A stretch of 64,000 bases of DNA. It comes from Motacilla alba alba (lineage: Eukaryota; Chordata; Aves; Passeriformes; Motacillidae). The DNA is taken from the NCBI RefSeq assembly GCF_015832195.1, contig NC_052030.1, positions 11,303,439 through 11,367,438 of the forward strand, read 5' to 3'. The translations under genes and the position numbers were made by a program. Position 1 is the first letter of the stretch. Each line of letters opens with the position of its first letter. Below, in pieces: positions 45,941 through 59,100 of this stretch. Below the pieces are notes generated by a model that made no database searches, was not told where the DNA came from, and saw only the letters and a program-made list of their open reading frames with translations.

Positions 45941-48900
45941 TGATAAGACTGAAGCATTTAGAGCTCAGCATGACAAGGCAACCACAGCTGCTTTGCGTTT
46001 AGGTGGTGACTTTTGAGGATCCGTGTCATGTTCAGTCAACATTTACATCCCATCCCTCGTTACCCTCAGGCCCAATTACGATCAAACTTCACAAAAGCCC
46101 CAGTAAAACCCAGAGCTTTTCATCTCTGTGCCTGCCAAGAGGCTGTAGAGCAGTTTACAGGAATGACAAGAGGCTGTATCTCAGGTAAACACATTCATAA
46201 GCTATTCCTTTATTTATTTTAGTTGCGAAACAGTCTCGTGATGGCCGCGGCTTCCTGAGGTTACACATCCCAGCCTGCCTGGGCAGGTTGCTGGCTTTGT
46301 GGGCAGTGACAGCAGTGCCAGGGCTCGCTGTGTGGCACAGTGCAGTGCCCGGCCGGGCTCTGATCCTGCAGCTGCTGCCGAGGCCAGCCCAGCCCCGAGG
46401 TTTGTCCCCTGCTCGGCCCTGGGGTGGCTGCTGTCACATCAAGTGACAATGACACAGCAGTGACAGGGGCCAGCTCCCTGCTGAGTTTTGTTTCTTTCAG
46501 AGCCCTTTTCTCTCAAGGAAGTGCTTTCTGCAGTAGCTCAAGGGCTATTTATAGACAGTGATAAAGTTATATTTGCTGGGAGACTGACGTCACCCAGCCG
46601 CTCACACCATCCCATTTCATCCTGGAAATATTGATTTACCAGGAATGCAAACTTTTAAACTCCCACTACCCTAAGTCCAGCCACAGTCCGACTTAAAGGA
46701 TTTGTTACATTTAAATAATTCAGAAATAAAATGCGGCTTTGAGATTGATGCTATGGCTAAATGGAACTTGTTTACCCCCACTGCTGTCACAGATTTACTT
46801 AAAACCATCCAGGGCAGATAATCAAAGATCTCAAAAAAGAGCAGCACAAATAAAAATAAGCTCTATAAATCACTTGAAATGTACTCCAAGTTAATTTTTG
46901 TACAAAAATTATTCTTACTGTCCAGTCTAATTTTTTTTTTCTTCAGTCCTATACTTTTTTGGAAAGTGTTTGCTATTTGTAGCTGACAAAAATATCAGAG
47001 CGACAAACTGTGTGTCTGCAGAGGTTTATTTTGAGATTCCATCATGACATCCTGTTGTGCAGGATCCAGTTTGCTAATTACTTTTAAATACCATTATTGT
47101 GGCTGTGGAGAGAGGAAGACGTTTCACTCCATGTGCTCCCGAGAACAAATTTTACTCAGAACCTGTAAGAGAAGCAGTGGGAAATAACCAAGTTGAGAAA
47201 TAATCCACCTTCTGCTCCCTTCCACTGAGGTGAGTAAAGTACAATTTCTTTTTTCTCAAAGCAGCTTTCACGCAGGCTGTTCTCACAGCCCTCCTCTGGC
47301 TCCCTCAGTAGCCAAACCTCCAGTGGCCACAGATTAGTTTGAACACCAGCTCACGGAGCAGCTGCAGCTCAGCAACAGCAGCAACAGAGAGCAAAGCTGG
47401 CAAAACACAAGTGTCAGATCACTGGGGGCAAAAAGTGCATTGAAATGAAGCACACAAATAAAAAACAGGCTGGTGCAGGCTCTAGGAAGTCAGGTAAAGA
47501 AACCAAACCACAAAACTTCTGCCAAAGTATGTTTTTATGAGCCCTTGAAGCCACAAAAAGCAGCCAGTCCTTTGCAAGAGAAGTTATTTTTCTGCTGTGC
47601 CCAACCAGGCAAGAATCAGATGAGTTTGGGCAGCAGAGTATTTAGGGATGGTATTTCCTGAGTGACCCACTCAGAAAAATGACTGAGGTAACCCAGAAGC
47701 ACCAGCTAATCAAATCATTTAACAAATGCTTCATGGCTATGCAGGTTTAAATGAAAACAAAAAAATTCAAAGCTGGTCTGGATTCCCCTCATACCGTGTG
47801 AGACAACACACCCCAGGCCAAAAGGCATTTCCAGCATTTTCTGCTCAGCCAGGTGGGCTCATTGCAGTGCTGAGAACTGGAGCCACTTTGTCACCTCCCA
47901 TCCTCTGTGGCACCTCCCTCCCGGACTAACAAACCCCTCAGAAATTAGCCCAGCCCCAGCAGTGGTTGCTAGAATAACGTGCAGTTTTAAGTGCACGTAG
48001 CAAGGTGTGGGATTGTGTGGTGAGAAGGAAACATTTTTAGCTTTGAAGGAAAAAATAATTCCTACTCATCACCTACAGGAGTGCAGAAAAAGCACCTTTG
48101 AGTGGTTTGGAGATAATAAGCAGTATTTAAAAAATAGCTTTCAGCTTACAGCAGGATCCAGGCTATGCACTGGCACATCTCCCAGCCTCAGCAGCCTGGA
48201 TTTGTCCTGCAGGTAGGGGGAAAATGGAGAGTGAGAGCACAGGCTGCCCAGGGCCAGCCTCCTCCAGGGACAAGGTGTCCTGGGGCACAGCCTCAGCAGG
48301 GCACCTCCAAAACTCCAGCAGAGACCCAAAATCTCTCAAAAACCCTCGAGCAACACGCCCAGTTCCTGGCGACCAAGTCTCAGAGAGGTGAAGAGGCAGA
48401 GCTGTAAAAGCCTGGCATGAGGGATGATTAATGTACAACCCGAGGGACTCAAATTACAGGAGCAAGGGTGAGGGGAGGACCTGCAGCCTCCAAAGCCATC
48501 TCCAGGGAAGGGACAAGCCAAGGCCACACGGACACCGCAGTGTGTCCCCAACAGGACACATTTTATTGTGGCATTTTGCTTTTTTTAACACCCAAGTGCC
48601 ACCTGAGCAGGTGACAGAACAATCCCAGCCAGAACCTCTGGGGACACCAACCACAGGGAAGGGCCAGCAGAACCCCAGGGCTGGGACAGGCACAGCTGGA
48701 GTCCCACAGCTCTTCAAGCCACAAGACAGAGGAAATTCTTGAAGAGCTGAGCTGAGGAGCTGCAGCTTTTACATAACACCTTCCCCTGCCCTCGCCCACC
48801 TGCACTGAGTCAGCACAGCAGCTTCCCTCAGCTGCACTCTCCCTTTTCTGCAGGTTATCCAATCTCTGCAGCCACCACAAAGGGAAGGGATCAAGAAACA

Positions 48901-49479
48901 ATGAAAAAAGGGAATTTCTTCCCCGATCAGTTATTCTGATTTCTATTTTGCATCACTGCTAAAGTGACAGGTATCACAGAAAATTACATCAGGTCTTTTC
49001 TGCCCTCTGACTCATATTCCTGAATGACTCTGCTTGACTCATTTCTCCTAACTTGGCTGATAGCTTTTTTTTTTTTTTTTTAAGAGAGGAAAATCTTAGC
49101 TTTCTCCCTTCAGCCTTTCCAGGTGATTCTGAACATCCCCACAAATTGTAGGAAATTAGAAGGAAAGCAAAGGGGTTTTACCTGACAGACAGCCCACCCA
49201 CCTCACTGCCCTGACTACAACATGTGACATCTGCTGTGAGCAAACCCATCCTGTATCAGCTCCACACAAAATGGACTCCTTAGATCCAGTCACTGAAAAC
49301 ACAGCCAACAGATTTACTGTGAATAATTGAAGCATTTTGCAATTTTATGTTTTACATCCACCTAGAACTGTGTTTCTATTGCTACAGAAAAAAAAACCAT
49401 TAGGACTGAAAGTCATTCATATAACTGCACCACGAGTGAACGGAGCCACAAGGGGACAGGACACCAAGAGATATGCTAT
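45941..49479. other. HIP1R-VPS37B intergenic region (tail to tail)
   Basis: No conserved coding block or RNA gene seen. It contains the MEF2/CRE pair and a second minus-strand AATAAA candidate (plus-strand TTTATT at 48562-48567), so some of its right part could belong to a longer VPS37B transcript. Confidence 0.5.
46540..46600. promoter_or_regulatory. Candidate enhancer with MEF2 and CRE sites
   Basis: CTATTTATAG at 46545-46554 is a perfect MEF2 consensus, and TGACGTCA at 46585-46592 is the full palindromic CRE, 30 bp apart, in otherwise ordinary intergenic DNA between HIP1R and VPS37B. Both are exact matches, but short motifs occur by chance, and activity is only a guess. Confidence 0.3.
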
Positions 49480-49485
49480 TTTATT
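49480..49485 (-). terminator. Candidate poly(A) signal of VPS37B
   Basis: AATAAA on the minus strand, followed by G/T-rich sequence (TTGGTGTCCTG). It would give VPS37B a 3' UTR of about 3.6 kb. Other minus-strand AATAAA motifs exist nearby, so the choice is tentative. Confidence 0.4.
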
Positions 49486-52400
49486 TAAAATTAGAACACA
49501 GTAGATAACAGAAAGACTTATTATGCAAACAACTCCACTGTATGTTCACAACTTGCTCAGCATATAAAGCTGCCCCTTATGAAGACAGTCCAGGATCACA
49601 CAGAGGAACTGTTGAGGCACAGGACGACTCTGCCCCCTCTGAGCTCCACGGGAGGCTAAAAGAATTGCAGGTCTGAGCTCTGCATCTACGCCGTGATTCC
49701 AGTTTGGGAGGGCAGAGAAGTCCCAGGAGAGGTGGAGGCCGAGGCTGTGGAGCTTGGGGCAGGAACGGGCATGCTGACCTCGAGCAGCCGGTGCCCAGGT
49801 GCCTCCTGGCAGCCCAGGGCAGCTCCTGTTGCCTCCAGAGGTGACCTGTCTGGATCAGCTGTGCTGGAACCGACTCCACCTTCTCTGGGAGGAGCCCCGA
49901 GTGCAGTGAGACCCGGCCAGAGTCAGAACTGCAGCCCCGGCTCCAAGTCCCAACCCACAGAGCCCCACATAAGAGACTGGCACAAACAATGCTGCCCAAA
50001 GAGAGCGTTTCCAATGCTACCAACACTCTAAAGCCGTGTTACACTTTGTATTTAAAGGATTTTTCTCCACTCCAATTGCTTTGGGGAAGTATATGCTATT
50101 TGTAGCAGACATCAAAAATCCTTTTTTTAATATATATATATATATTTTAATTTTTTTTTGGCAAGCATCGTGAGCCACCCCCTCTCAAGTCTCAGCTTGC
50201 CTATGGCATTTTAATCTCACTATCTTATAAACAGTGCAAATTAGTACAATTCTAAACATCCTAGCCAGAGCAGAATTAATTTATTAGCTATAACAGAACA
50301 GGAGAAGCTGTTGAAGGGCAACAGGTTGAAAGCACTGACACAGCTCTTGCCAGGTTAGTGTTTCGTCAAGTTTGTTGCTGAAAGGACTGAACAGCTTTCC
50401 ACAGTCATTCTTCTCCTTTGCCCCTAAACATCACCAGCAGTCAAGTAAATATTTACAGTTTGTGTGCACACACACACACAAAATTAATGGCAAAACGTTT
50501 TCCATGAGCAGCTGGACTTCAGTTATGAGCTTGCAATAACTGAAACATCACATTAGTTACATCAGCCATGTTCAAACTTACCCATCAGTGAAGGCAACTT
50601 GAAGCTTACAAATAGCAGATACAGCTGTTTTTTCTGAAGTATGAGGGTCAGTTTTTGTATAAGTCAGTGCTCTCGAAGAGCCCTTAAAATAGAGTTAAGC
50701 AATGGCCATTCAAATGATAAAAATGCAAATATCCTAGAATTACAATCACAAGTAGTGATCCTAAGGCACATCAGCCACATGCATATGCAATAATGCATTG
50801 TTTTGCTTTCAGACAAAAAAACTGCATTAGCTTTGTCTGTATTTAGTGTGCACAAGAGGTTGTTTTTAGATAAAGTATCCCTGAAAGGTCATTGTTATCA
50901 CAAAAGTTACCAAAAGACAGAAGATTTAACAAGTAGTAAAAATATTTCTGGACTACTAATACCAATAAAGTCTGATACATAAAATGCAGTGCAAATTCAC
51001 CATACACTTACCTATCACCCCCATCACTTCTGAGGAGTTCCAACCCTCAGAAAAAAAGTTGGCACCTGATAAGTGTAAAAGATACCTGGTTGTTTTTATG
51101 AAATCTTAGCAAAACTGAATTGGGAGTGTTTTAGAGTTTTTGTGTAGCAGGCTCAAAGTATGGATTTCTGTACTCAGACACCACCCCGGTAGCCCCCACC
51201 CGCTTTAATTCTTTCTAGGACACAAACCATTTCTACAGCAGACTCATGTTTAGCATCCAGATACAACAGCTGCCACCCAATACCAGCACTAACAGCACAG
51301 CAAAGTTACTTTGAAACGAGTCAGAATTAACCATGCTTAGACAAAGCTTCAGTGAGAAAATAATACCAAGAAAAGATATCACACTATTAAAAAAAAAACA
51401 AACAAAAAACAACCACATCCTGTACCAGCACTAGATTACAGAAAAAACACAACTTTGCAAACAAATCCAATGCACATTGCTTCACAAAATCCCCCATCTA
51501 TAAAAACTTGCCAGACTTCCACTGGGGAATTGGTTCAGATGCCAATAACACTGACCAACCTCCTGCCCTTTGCAGAAGGCAAAACAAGCCAAATGACCAT
51601 ATTTATATTTTCAGAATCGAGAGCTTCCTGTTATGAGCTTAATTTCAGATTAGTATTTGCTAACCACCACACTCCAGAGGAAATGATTAAGGGACAATCC
51701 AGGTCTTACATAAAGAAAAAAAAAAAAGATATTCTATTCTGACTGATGTTTGTAGTACAAACTTCCAAACAATGTCGTGCCTTCCAGCACAGTGATACCA
51801 AAATAACTGAAATAACCAGGGGCTTTGACAGATTCTGGATTGATTACAAATTCACAGACACATTCTGTGCAAACAACAGGGGTTAAAATCTGCCTCCCCC
51901 AGAGCTGGATTAAAATACCAGCATGTGTCTGTACCTCAGGCTTCAAGAGTCACATTGAGAGTGAAATCTGAGCTGCCTAAAAAGCCTCTCCCGTCCAGGG
52001 GCAGAAGTTAAGAACAGATTCTGTAAGATGCCAACAGCCACCATGGGCTTCAAAAGGCTTTTCTTTTTTGCCTACTTGCAGAGAAACATTAACTGCAAAT
52101 TCCAGATAGATACACATGCCCCAAACTGCAAAACTAAATGAAACGGGAAAGTTAAAAGTAGTTCTGCCAAGTGAGAGACACAGTTAAGGGATAAAATGAA
52201 ATTGTGGAAATTCAAGTGGGCAATTACATGTGAAAATCCAGTATTTGATTAAGAAAATACCCTGCCTAGATTCCTGGAATCACATGGTAGCAAAAGCTAA
52301 GCACCTGTGTAAAAAAATCATTTCTGTATCCAAGGTGTGGAAAAGGAGGAAAAAAACAACCATTAGAAAGAGTCTTAACAGGCAAGGAAATAAAACTGCC

Positions 52401-53128
52401 TGGTAAAGTGTCTATAAAACCCTAAACTGGCTCTACAAACAGTTTAGTTTCATTTCAAGAGACCAGGACTTTGAGGGTATCGAGCTATTTAGGAGTGGGA
52501 GTAGTGCCTACTTTGATTACACACTAAGGTAACAACTGAAATGCAGAAATGAAACTCTTGTCATTTTCCCTGTCTAAACCCCCCCAAGGTGTTCTGACAG
52601 GAGTTTCAGCTCAGTGAGCTCTGAAAACACCGTGCACCTGGGCCTGGGTGCAAAAGGATGCTGAGGGGGGTCCTGGGCACAGCCCCTGCCCAGCAGTCAG
52701 ATGTGGTTGTTACCAGCCCAACACTGTCACGGAATTCCTCAGAGGGACAACCAGCTCCCCGTTTGCCACACACACATCCAGCTGCCAGGGGAATACATCG
52801 GAACGCGGGAGGACGCTGATTTACCATCACTGAGGAATTCAGAGCGTGATCTGTTTGTAACATCAGCAAATCCACTGCGAGTGCCTTCCCAGTCTGATGG
52901 ACTTACAGAATTTAGACCTCATCACCTTCCTAGGAAAACCTTGTCACCGCTAACCTTTGCAAACAGACATCATCACATTTAGCAAAGCAACTGCAAACCT
53001 CTGTGCCACAGCTCGGCCTTTGTGCTCCATTGTGCAAAGAACAGAGGCTTCCCATTGCCTACAGCAAGTCTCTGATGGGGGAAAAGGAAATAGAAGCACC
53101 AATACGTAAGTCAGGCGCACCCGAATAT
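49486..53128 (-). other. Probable long 3' UTR of VPS37B
   Basis: About 3.6 kb between the VPS37B stop codon and the candidate poly(A) signal. It is mostly AT-rich, with long A and T runs and a short CA repeat (50467-50480), and no coding block. This fits a long 3' UTR, but splicing and end position are inferred. Confidence 0.45.
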
Positions 53129-56100
53129 TTACTGGAGGATAAAGCCAGGATGTGGCGGAAGGCGAGGTGGTCTCTGGGGAAGAGGTGGAGGATAGGGTGG
53201 CACAAACTGAGCCGGGCATCCCGCCGGTGGCATCTGGCTGGTGGGCTGGGCCGCTCCCGGCCGAGGCGGGAGGGGAGGGTACGGAGCACCTGGGTAGCAC
53301 AGAGCCGGGCCCGAGCCCGCGGCAGCGAAGGGAGTGGGGAAGCGTCCGGCCGGGCCCGAGGGAGGCGGCGGGGGCGGGATCCGCCGCGGCACCACCGACG
53401 GAGGAGGGTTTGCATCCGCCTTGTAGGGATCGGCGGGGGCTGCCGCGGGCTCGGCTGCCCTCGGCTGCGCCGGCGGCTGAACCTGAGGAAGTCTCTGTCC
53501 CTTCAGCACCATTTCCTGCAGCTTCTCGATCTTCACCCGGCGCAGGTGAGCCAGCTTCCTCTTGCTCTGGTACTCGTCGATGAAGGAATCCAGTGGTATT
53601 TCTCCATCAAGGAACCTTTCTGCCATATTCTGTCAAATACAGAACATTCTCTTAGGAAACAGCCTACTGCAACAGAATCTAAATGGCTCACATCCCAAAA
53701 ATAGCAGCATTTTGCCTGTGATTTTCCAGCTGGCATATGGAAGATGACTGGCATACTGAAGAATTCTGAGCAGAACTTCGAGTTACTCATTACTCAGAAG
53801 CACTGAGAGTTAAATATCACTTCTGCATAAATTTATACTGAAGTAACAGCAATAAAAACATCTGAATCTCGCTCTGAACGTTCCCCTGATCACCAGAGAT
53901 GGGAACAAACCAAGTCCAGCAGCTTCCCAGATTGCCAGCTAAGCTGAATTACAGCTCAGTGCTGCCTGAATGCCAACAGAAACACTGGCAACTCTGTGAG
54001 ACTCAGCACAGAGATTATTGCTAAGTCAGGCTTAAGACTCACCCTTACTTGTGGCTTGGGGTAAATGATGTTTAATAATTGAGAGCTGAACAAACATAAA
54101 ATCACTAAATTCAGCTTGTCCTGGGAATGTCTTTTTAGGATCACAACTCAAGGCTAATAAGCACTTTTTTTTCCTCCTGATTAATCACAGAAAATGCCTG
54201 CATGCAAATCAGCAAACAAAACCAAACACTCCCATTATTCTGAAGTCACACCAGCCTTCAAGCACTTGTGTGTCAGCAAGTGGTGACCACTGGCACCTGC
54301 ACAGACACACTGAAATCACAATGGGATATTTCACCAGAAACACTGCAGCAAAAGCAGCACAGGCACAGGTTTTTTTAATTAGGCTACTAATTGACATTTA
54401 TTATAAAGTAATACATGTACCAGGCAAGCCCCATTGAAAAAAAAAGAGTCCACATTTTTAAACTCTACAAGTTTGAAGGCAAAGCCAAGGAACTAAGAGG
54501 GTTTGCCTATCTTTTCTAAAAAAGAGCACTTTCTCTCTTGAACTGCAAAGATGTTAAGAGTAAAAAAATCACTCAGATAAAAAAGAAATGAAATTGCTGG
54601 AATCAAATAGCTGCTCCCTGAAGCTCAAAGCAGAGACAAGTCCATATTGTTAAAAATACTCCTTGATCTGCTCAGCTCAGCACTGGAAGGTTCTGGTGAT
54701 GGGTGAAGGGGCAGAATTGGGGAGTTCTGTCATTACCTCTGTGTCTTCCTCAATCTTGGCCCCCTCAGTCTGCAGCAGGGCCAGCAGGGTCTCCAGGGAG
54801 GCATTACTGGATTGTCTGTCTGCAAAGGCACAGGAAGGACAGAAAATGACAGCAGGCCCTAAGAGACTTGGAACTACACAACAACCTCCAAGGCACATCT
54901 GCACAACCAGCAGCCTCTGCAGCTCCACACAGGGTGATGCACAGTAAGAAATATATTAACAGTTCAGGAGTATTGTCAGAGTGCTAAGAGCTGAAATGTA
55001 ACTCCAATTATATATTTATAATATTGAAAAATACTTCAGCAAGTGCAGTATCAGATGTACAATATATTTCAGTATGAACGTTAAATGTAATATTCCATTT
55101 GATTCGTAAATAGTTAGTAAAAATTCAAAGTGTTTTACTCTTTAGCAAGGTAACTGAAGTTGATAATTTAGAGAAGAGTAGGTCAGGAACAGGTGGGTAA
55201 CAGGAAGAACCCACAGTATCTGTTACTAGGTGTGACAGTCACTTAATAAATCATCAGAAGTGTGATCTATTTCAGCACTGCACAAGAATGACATTTCACT
55301 TTGTACCCTAATTCACACAGCTAAAAATGAGACACCAATAATCAAACAACAAACAGGCAACAGATTTACATTCACTTAAAAAACAGCAAATCATAATTGT
55401 CAGCAGCCAGTGTTACCTAGTTTTGTTTTCTTTATCTGGTATGCTTCAAAAAGAACTTGCAGCTCTTGATATTTCTCAGTTAGATTTGATTTTAGAGACT
55501 CCAGCTTTGGCTGGTACAGGAGATTTCCCTCTGCCAGACTTCGGTTGCTGGCAAGAGTCATGTCCTTGCTGTGCTGAACATTTTGGGCCTGGATATAAAT
55601 TAAAACAAAAAAAAAAAAAGTGTGTGAAATGACAGTGAAATTATTAAGCAAGACAAAATGAGACTTTGAAAACTTTTACATAAACAAGAGAAGTATGTAA
55701 GAATTAGTGCTGCAGCACTGGACAGATAAAGCAACAGTTCTTGAAAAAATCTGAATTCCAGCAGTGAGACACAATGGGTGCAGAAGAATATCACCCCTTA
55801 TCTTGGTAATGTGTAAAAAATAAGGATTGCATTGTGACTGTTCCTTCTCCAGAATATTCTTCCCCAAATGTGTTACACCAATCCTGGATTAATGCCAAAG
55901 CCTTCATTTTTTTCAGTTTAATCCTTCTGCTTAACAGTTCCTAGCCTAAAGAAAAAGTGACAATTCTCACACACCCAAGATTCAGCCAGATTCCAGTTTG
56001 CTCACACTCACACATGCTCAGGATTTTATCCAGAGAGCCTTCAGGAGCTCTGGGAGAGCTGAGTGTTTGGAAAGTCTGCCCTGGGTGTCACATTAGATTC

Positions 56101-59100
56101 ATTAAAATAGTCAGACATCAAAAGGGAAAAAAAAAAACAACAACCAAGGGTTTGATTTCAGATTCTCAGGCTGAATGAACGAGTGGAATAGTCCTCCCAG
56201 GGCACCACAGACTAATTCCATTGAGCTGCCTTCAAAACCAACAGGAGTTTGGCACATTTTTGTGACCTCCTCCATCCACGGGCCCCCTCTAGTCCAGGTT
56301 ATCCCTGTTCAGCTGCTCCCAAGCACAGCCCCTGCAAACAGCCACAGAGCTCGCTCCCGCCACACTCCTGGGGGGACACAGAGCCACACCCCACCAACAG
56401 GAGGAGAGGAAACCCAAATGAGCTGTTTAACAGCCCCAGAAAAGGTCAGCATCGAAATCCAGGTGTTTTTCCAAGCACAGCAACTGTCTTTGAGAGCAAT
56501 TACTTCCTTTTGTAATATTGATATGCTACTTTAATTTCCTAAATTCAAAACTCGCTTGGTGTGACTCAAACCCTTCTGTCCCCAGATACTGACTGCTCTT
56601 CAAAAACCAAAGCTTCACTCTCACCCTGTTCTTGCCAAGTCACTTAAAAACCCTACAACAACCACCAAGGATAATGCAGAGCCCTAAATTCTGCATCAAT
56701 CCCAATTCTACTCCGAATTCTGAAATTCAGAAATTACACTTTCAATATTGTTCTGTCTCCTCAAGCCTAACAGCCCTATGCTTGTGCTCAGTGTGGATCT
56801 TTTCAAAGAATAAAAAGAAAGTTCTCTTCTTACCTTTGAATCTAATGCAAAATAATTTAAATTAAACTGGTTTCCATTTGTTTATTCTCATATAATCTGA
56901 TCCTGTTAGGACTGTTGCTTTCAGAAAGCTGAAGTCCCCCTGTTTTACATTTTTTAAAAAAGAATTATGAAGAGAACTAAAACACACAGGCTTTAACAGC
57001 TTAATTAGTGGCATCCAACTCTTACCAACCCCCTGCCATCACCACAAGCCCTGGCTGCCTCCTGAACTGCCAGCCAAGGAAAACTGTGTGCAAAAAGATT
57101 GATGGCTTCTGGAGCCTCTTTCACCATTTTAATGAGCTCACTACTTCCTCAGCAGATTCAGTATTTTCACTGCTTGGGAGGCTGATTTCTCATGTCAGAG
57201 CAGGTGCACAGTCAGTCAGGAGAGAGTGGTTTAATGAGTGAACTTTGATCTCTCTTTCAGGATGAAGATGATGTCCATTTACTCAGGGCAGAGAAAAAGC
57301 CAGTGGACACAAACCTCTAAGCCTTTCAAGAACACAAATACCAGGAAAAGGAAGCTTTTACTATAATCATTTATAGCAAAGAGGAGGAGGTAGAACTCCA
57401 AATAAGCAGAGTAAGAAAAGGCTTCCTAAAGTCAGATGAGACTTTTGTGATGTTGTCCCTTCCTCAAGTGTCAGAATATTTCTCAACAGGACCAGGCAGG
57501 AGGAAGAGGCAACAAATTCCCAACCTTTCATAACGATCTGCTGAATAACTTTACTTTTGAATCTTTTCCAATGTGTGAAGATGAGTAAATAGCACTATGC
57601 ATGATGTATCTGACTCTCAAAAATGAGAAAAACGTGACAAATGTGATCTGCCTACCTCTAAGGCAGAGTGACAGCCTGTCCTTTGCACCTGATATCTAAT
57701 AATTATGGACTAGACAGAGCTTTAGCAAAAGTGTTAAAAATACTTCTTTTAAACTGAAGAAGTTAAGGTATTTGTAATTGTACTTTAAGTTATAGTGCTT
57801 GAAATGACACAGGACTTAATGACTAAACTTCCTCCATATCAGAGCATTTCTGAGAAGGGCATATTTTTTCTAACAGAAGTTGATCAAAAATGGTAATTGA
57901 CACTTAATGATGAATTAAAATGTCACTCCTGAAGTCTTCACTGCCAGCATTGCTCTGTGTCAAATCTCTTTTAACAATGCACACTTGGAGAGATGAGAAA
58001 CTTGAATCTCACCCAAAACCATGAGAAGAACCAGTTCCTCAGATAGAAAGCAAACTTAGGAATGATGTTTAATGAAGCTTAAGGAGGAGCTGGGGAAGAC
58101 CCATGCACTCGTTTCAGGACACTGAAATATTTCATGTCACTGAGAGAATTTTGAAGTCTCTGAATTCTGTTTCACAAAGAGAACAGATATAATCCCAGAG
58201 CAATGGAACTTGAATACAGTCACAATCTATAAACCAGAATAATCTCTGTCACTGATGTTAAAGTCTGTGCAGAAACCTTACAGCAACTGTTCCACTACGA
58301 TTGGAATTTAATTCAAGAAATCAGAAAGCAAACACTGTTCAGTTTGCCTAAAGAGTGCTGCAGAAAAGCTTTCTAAAAATGAGTAATTTAAAACTAAAAA
58401 AAAAAACAAACCACAAACCAGCTGCAAAATCATCCAAGGGTCGAAGGCACAGTCCAGCATGAGCAGTCCATTAAGATTATCAGTGCAGCACAAAGCATGC
58501 TTTCAGCATCCATTCACAGCTCTCCACAAGCCCAAGACAAAGGCTGAGGCAGGAATAAATCCAACAAAAGGTATTTTGTTGTCACGTGTGACAAAAAATG
58601 TGCATTAGCAGGGAACTGCTCCTGCACTGGCTGTTCACCTGCCCACTGGAAGTGTGAGGAAAAAAGTTATTTAGAGATAAAAGTCAGGAGCATGGGAGTG
58701 CAGCAGAATTCCTAACAAGACTCTTCAGGTCATGAGCACTTCAACAGGCAGGAAATGTTAATCTGAAACCAGATGAAAATACCAGTCAGAATCATGAGAC
58801 ACAGTCAGACAGGACAATATTAAGGAGAATATATGACCTTTTTTTTAAAAACTGCTAAGCTCTCAGTGTGAATTCTGAATGGGACAAATAGGGCAATCAT
58901 ACTGAGCTGCTTATAAGGGGATTTTCTTGGTACAAGGATTGCTCACTCCTGAGCAGACCACTCATCACCAAACTGCTGCAAGAAAATGAAGCCATGGACA
59001 CACAAAGGTTATTAAAAACAAAAGTCACGGTTCATGCAGCACTGCAGAACTTCAGCTGCTTAAAAATTAATTTCTTTAATGGACATCATTTGAATAATTT

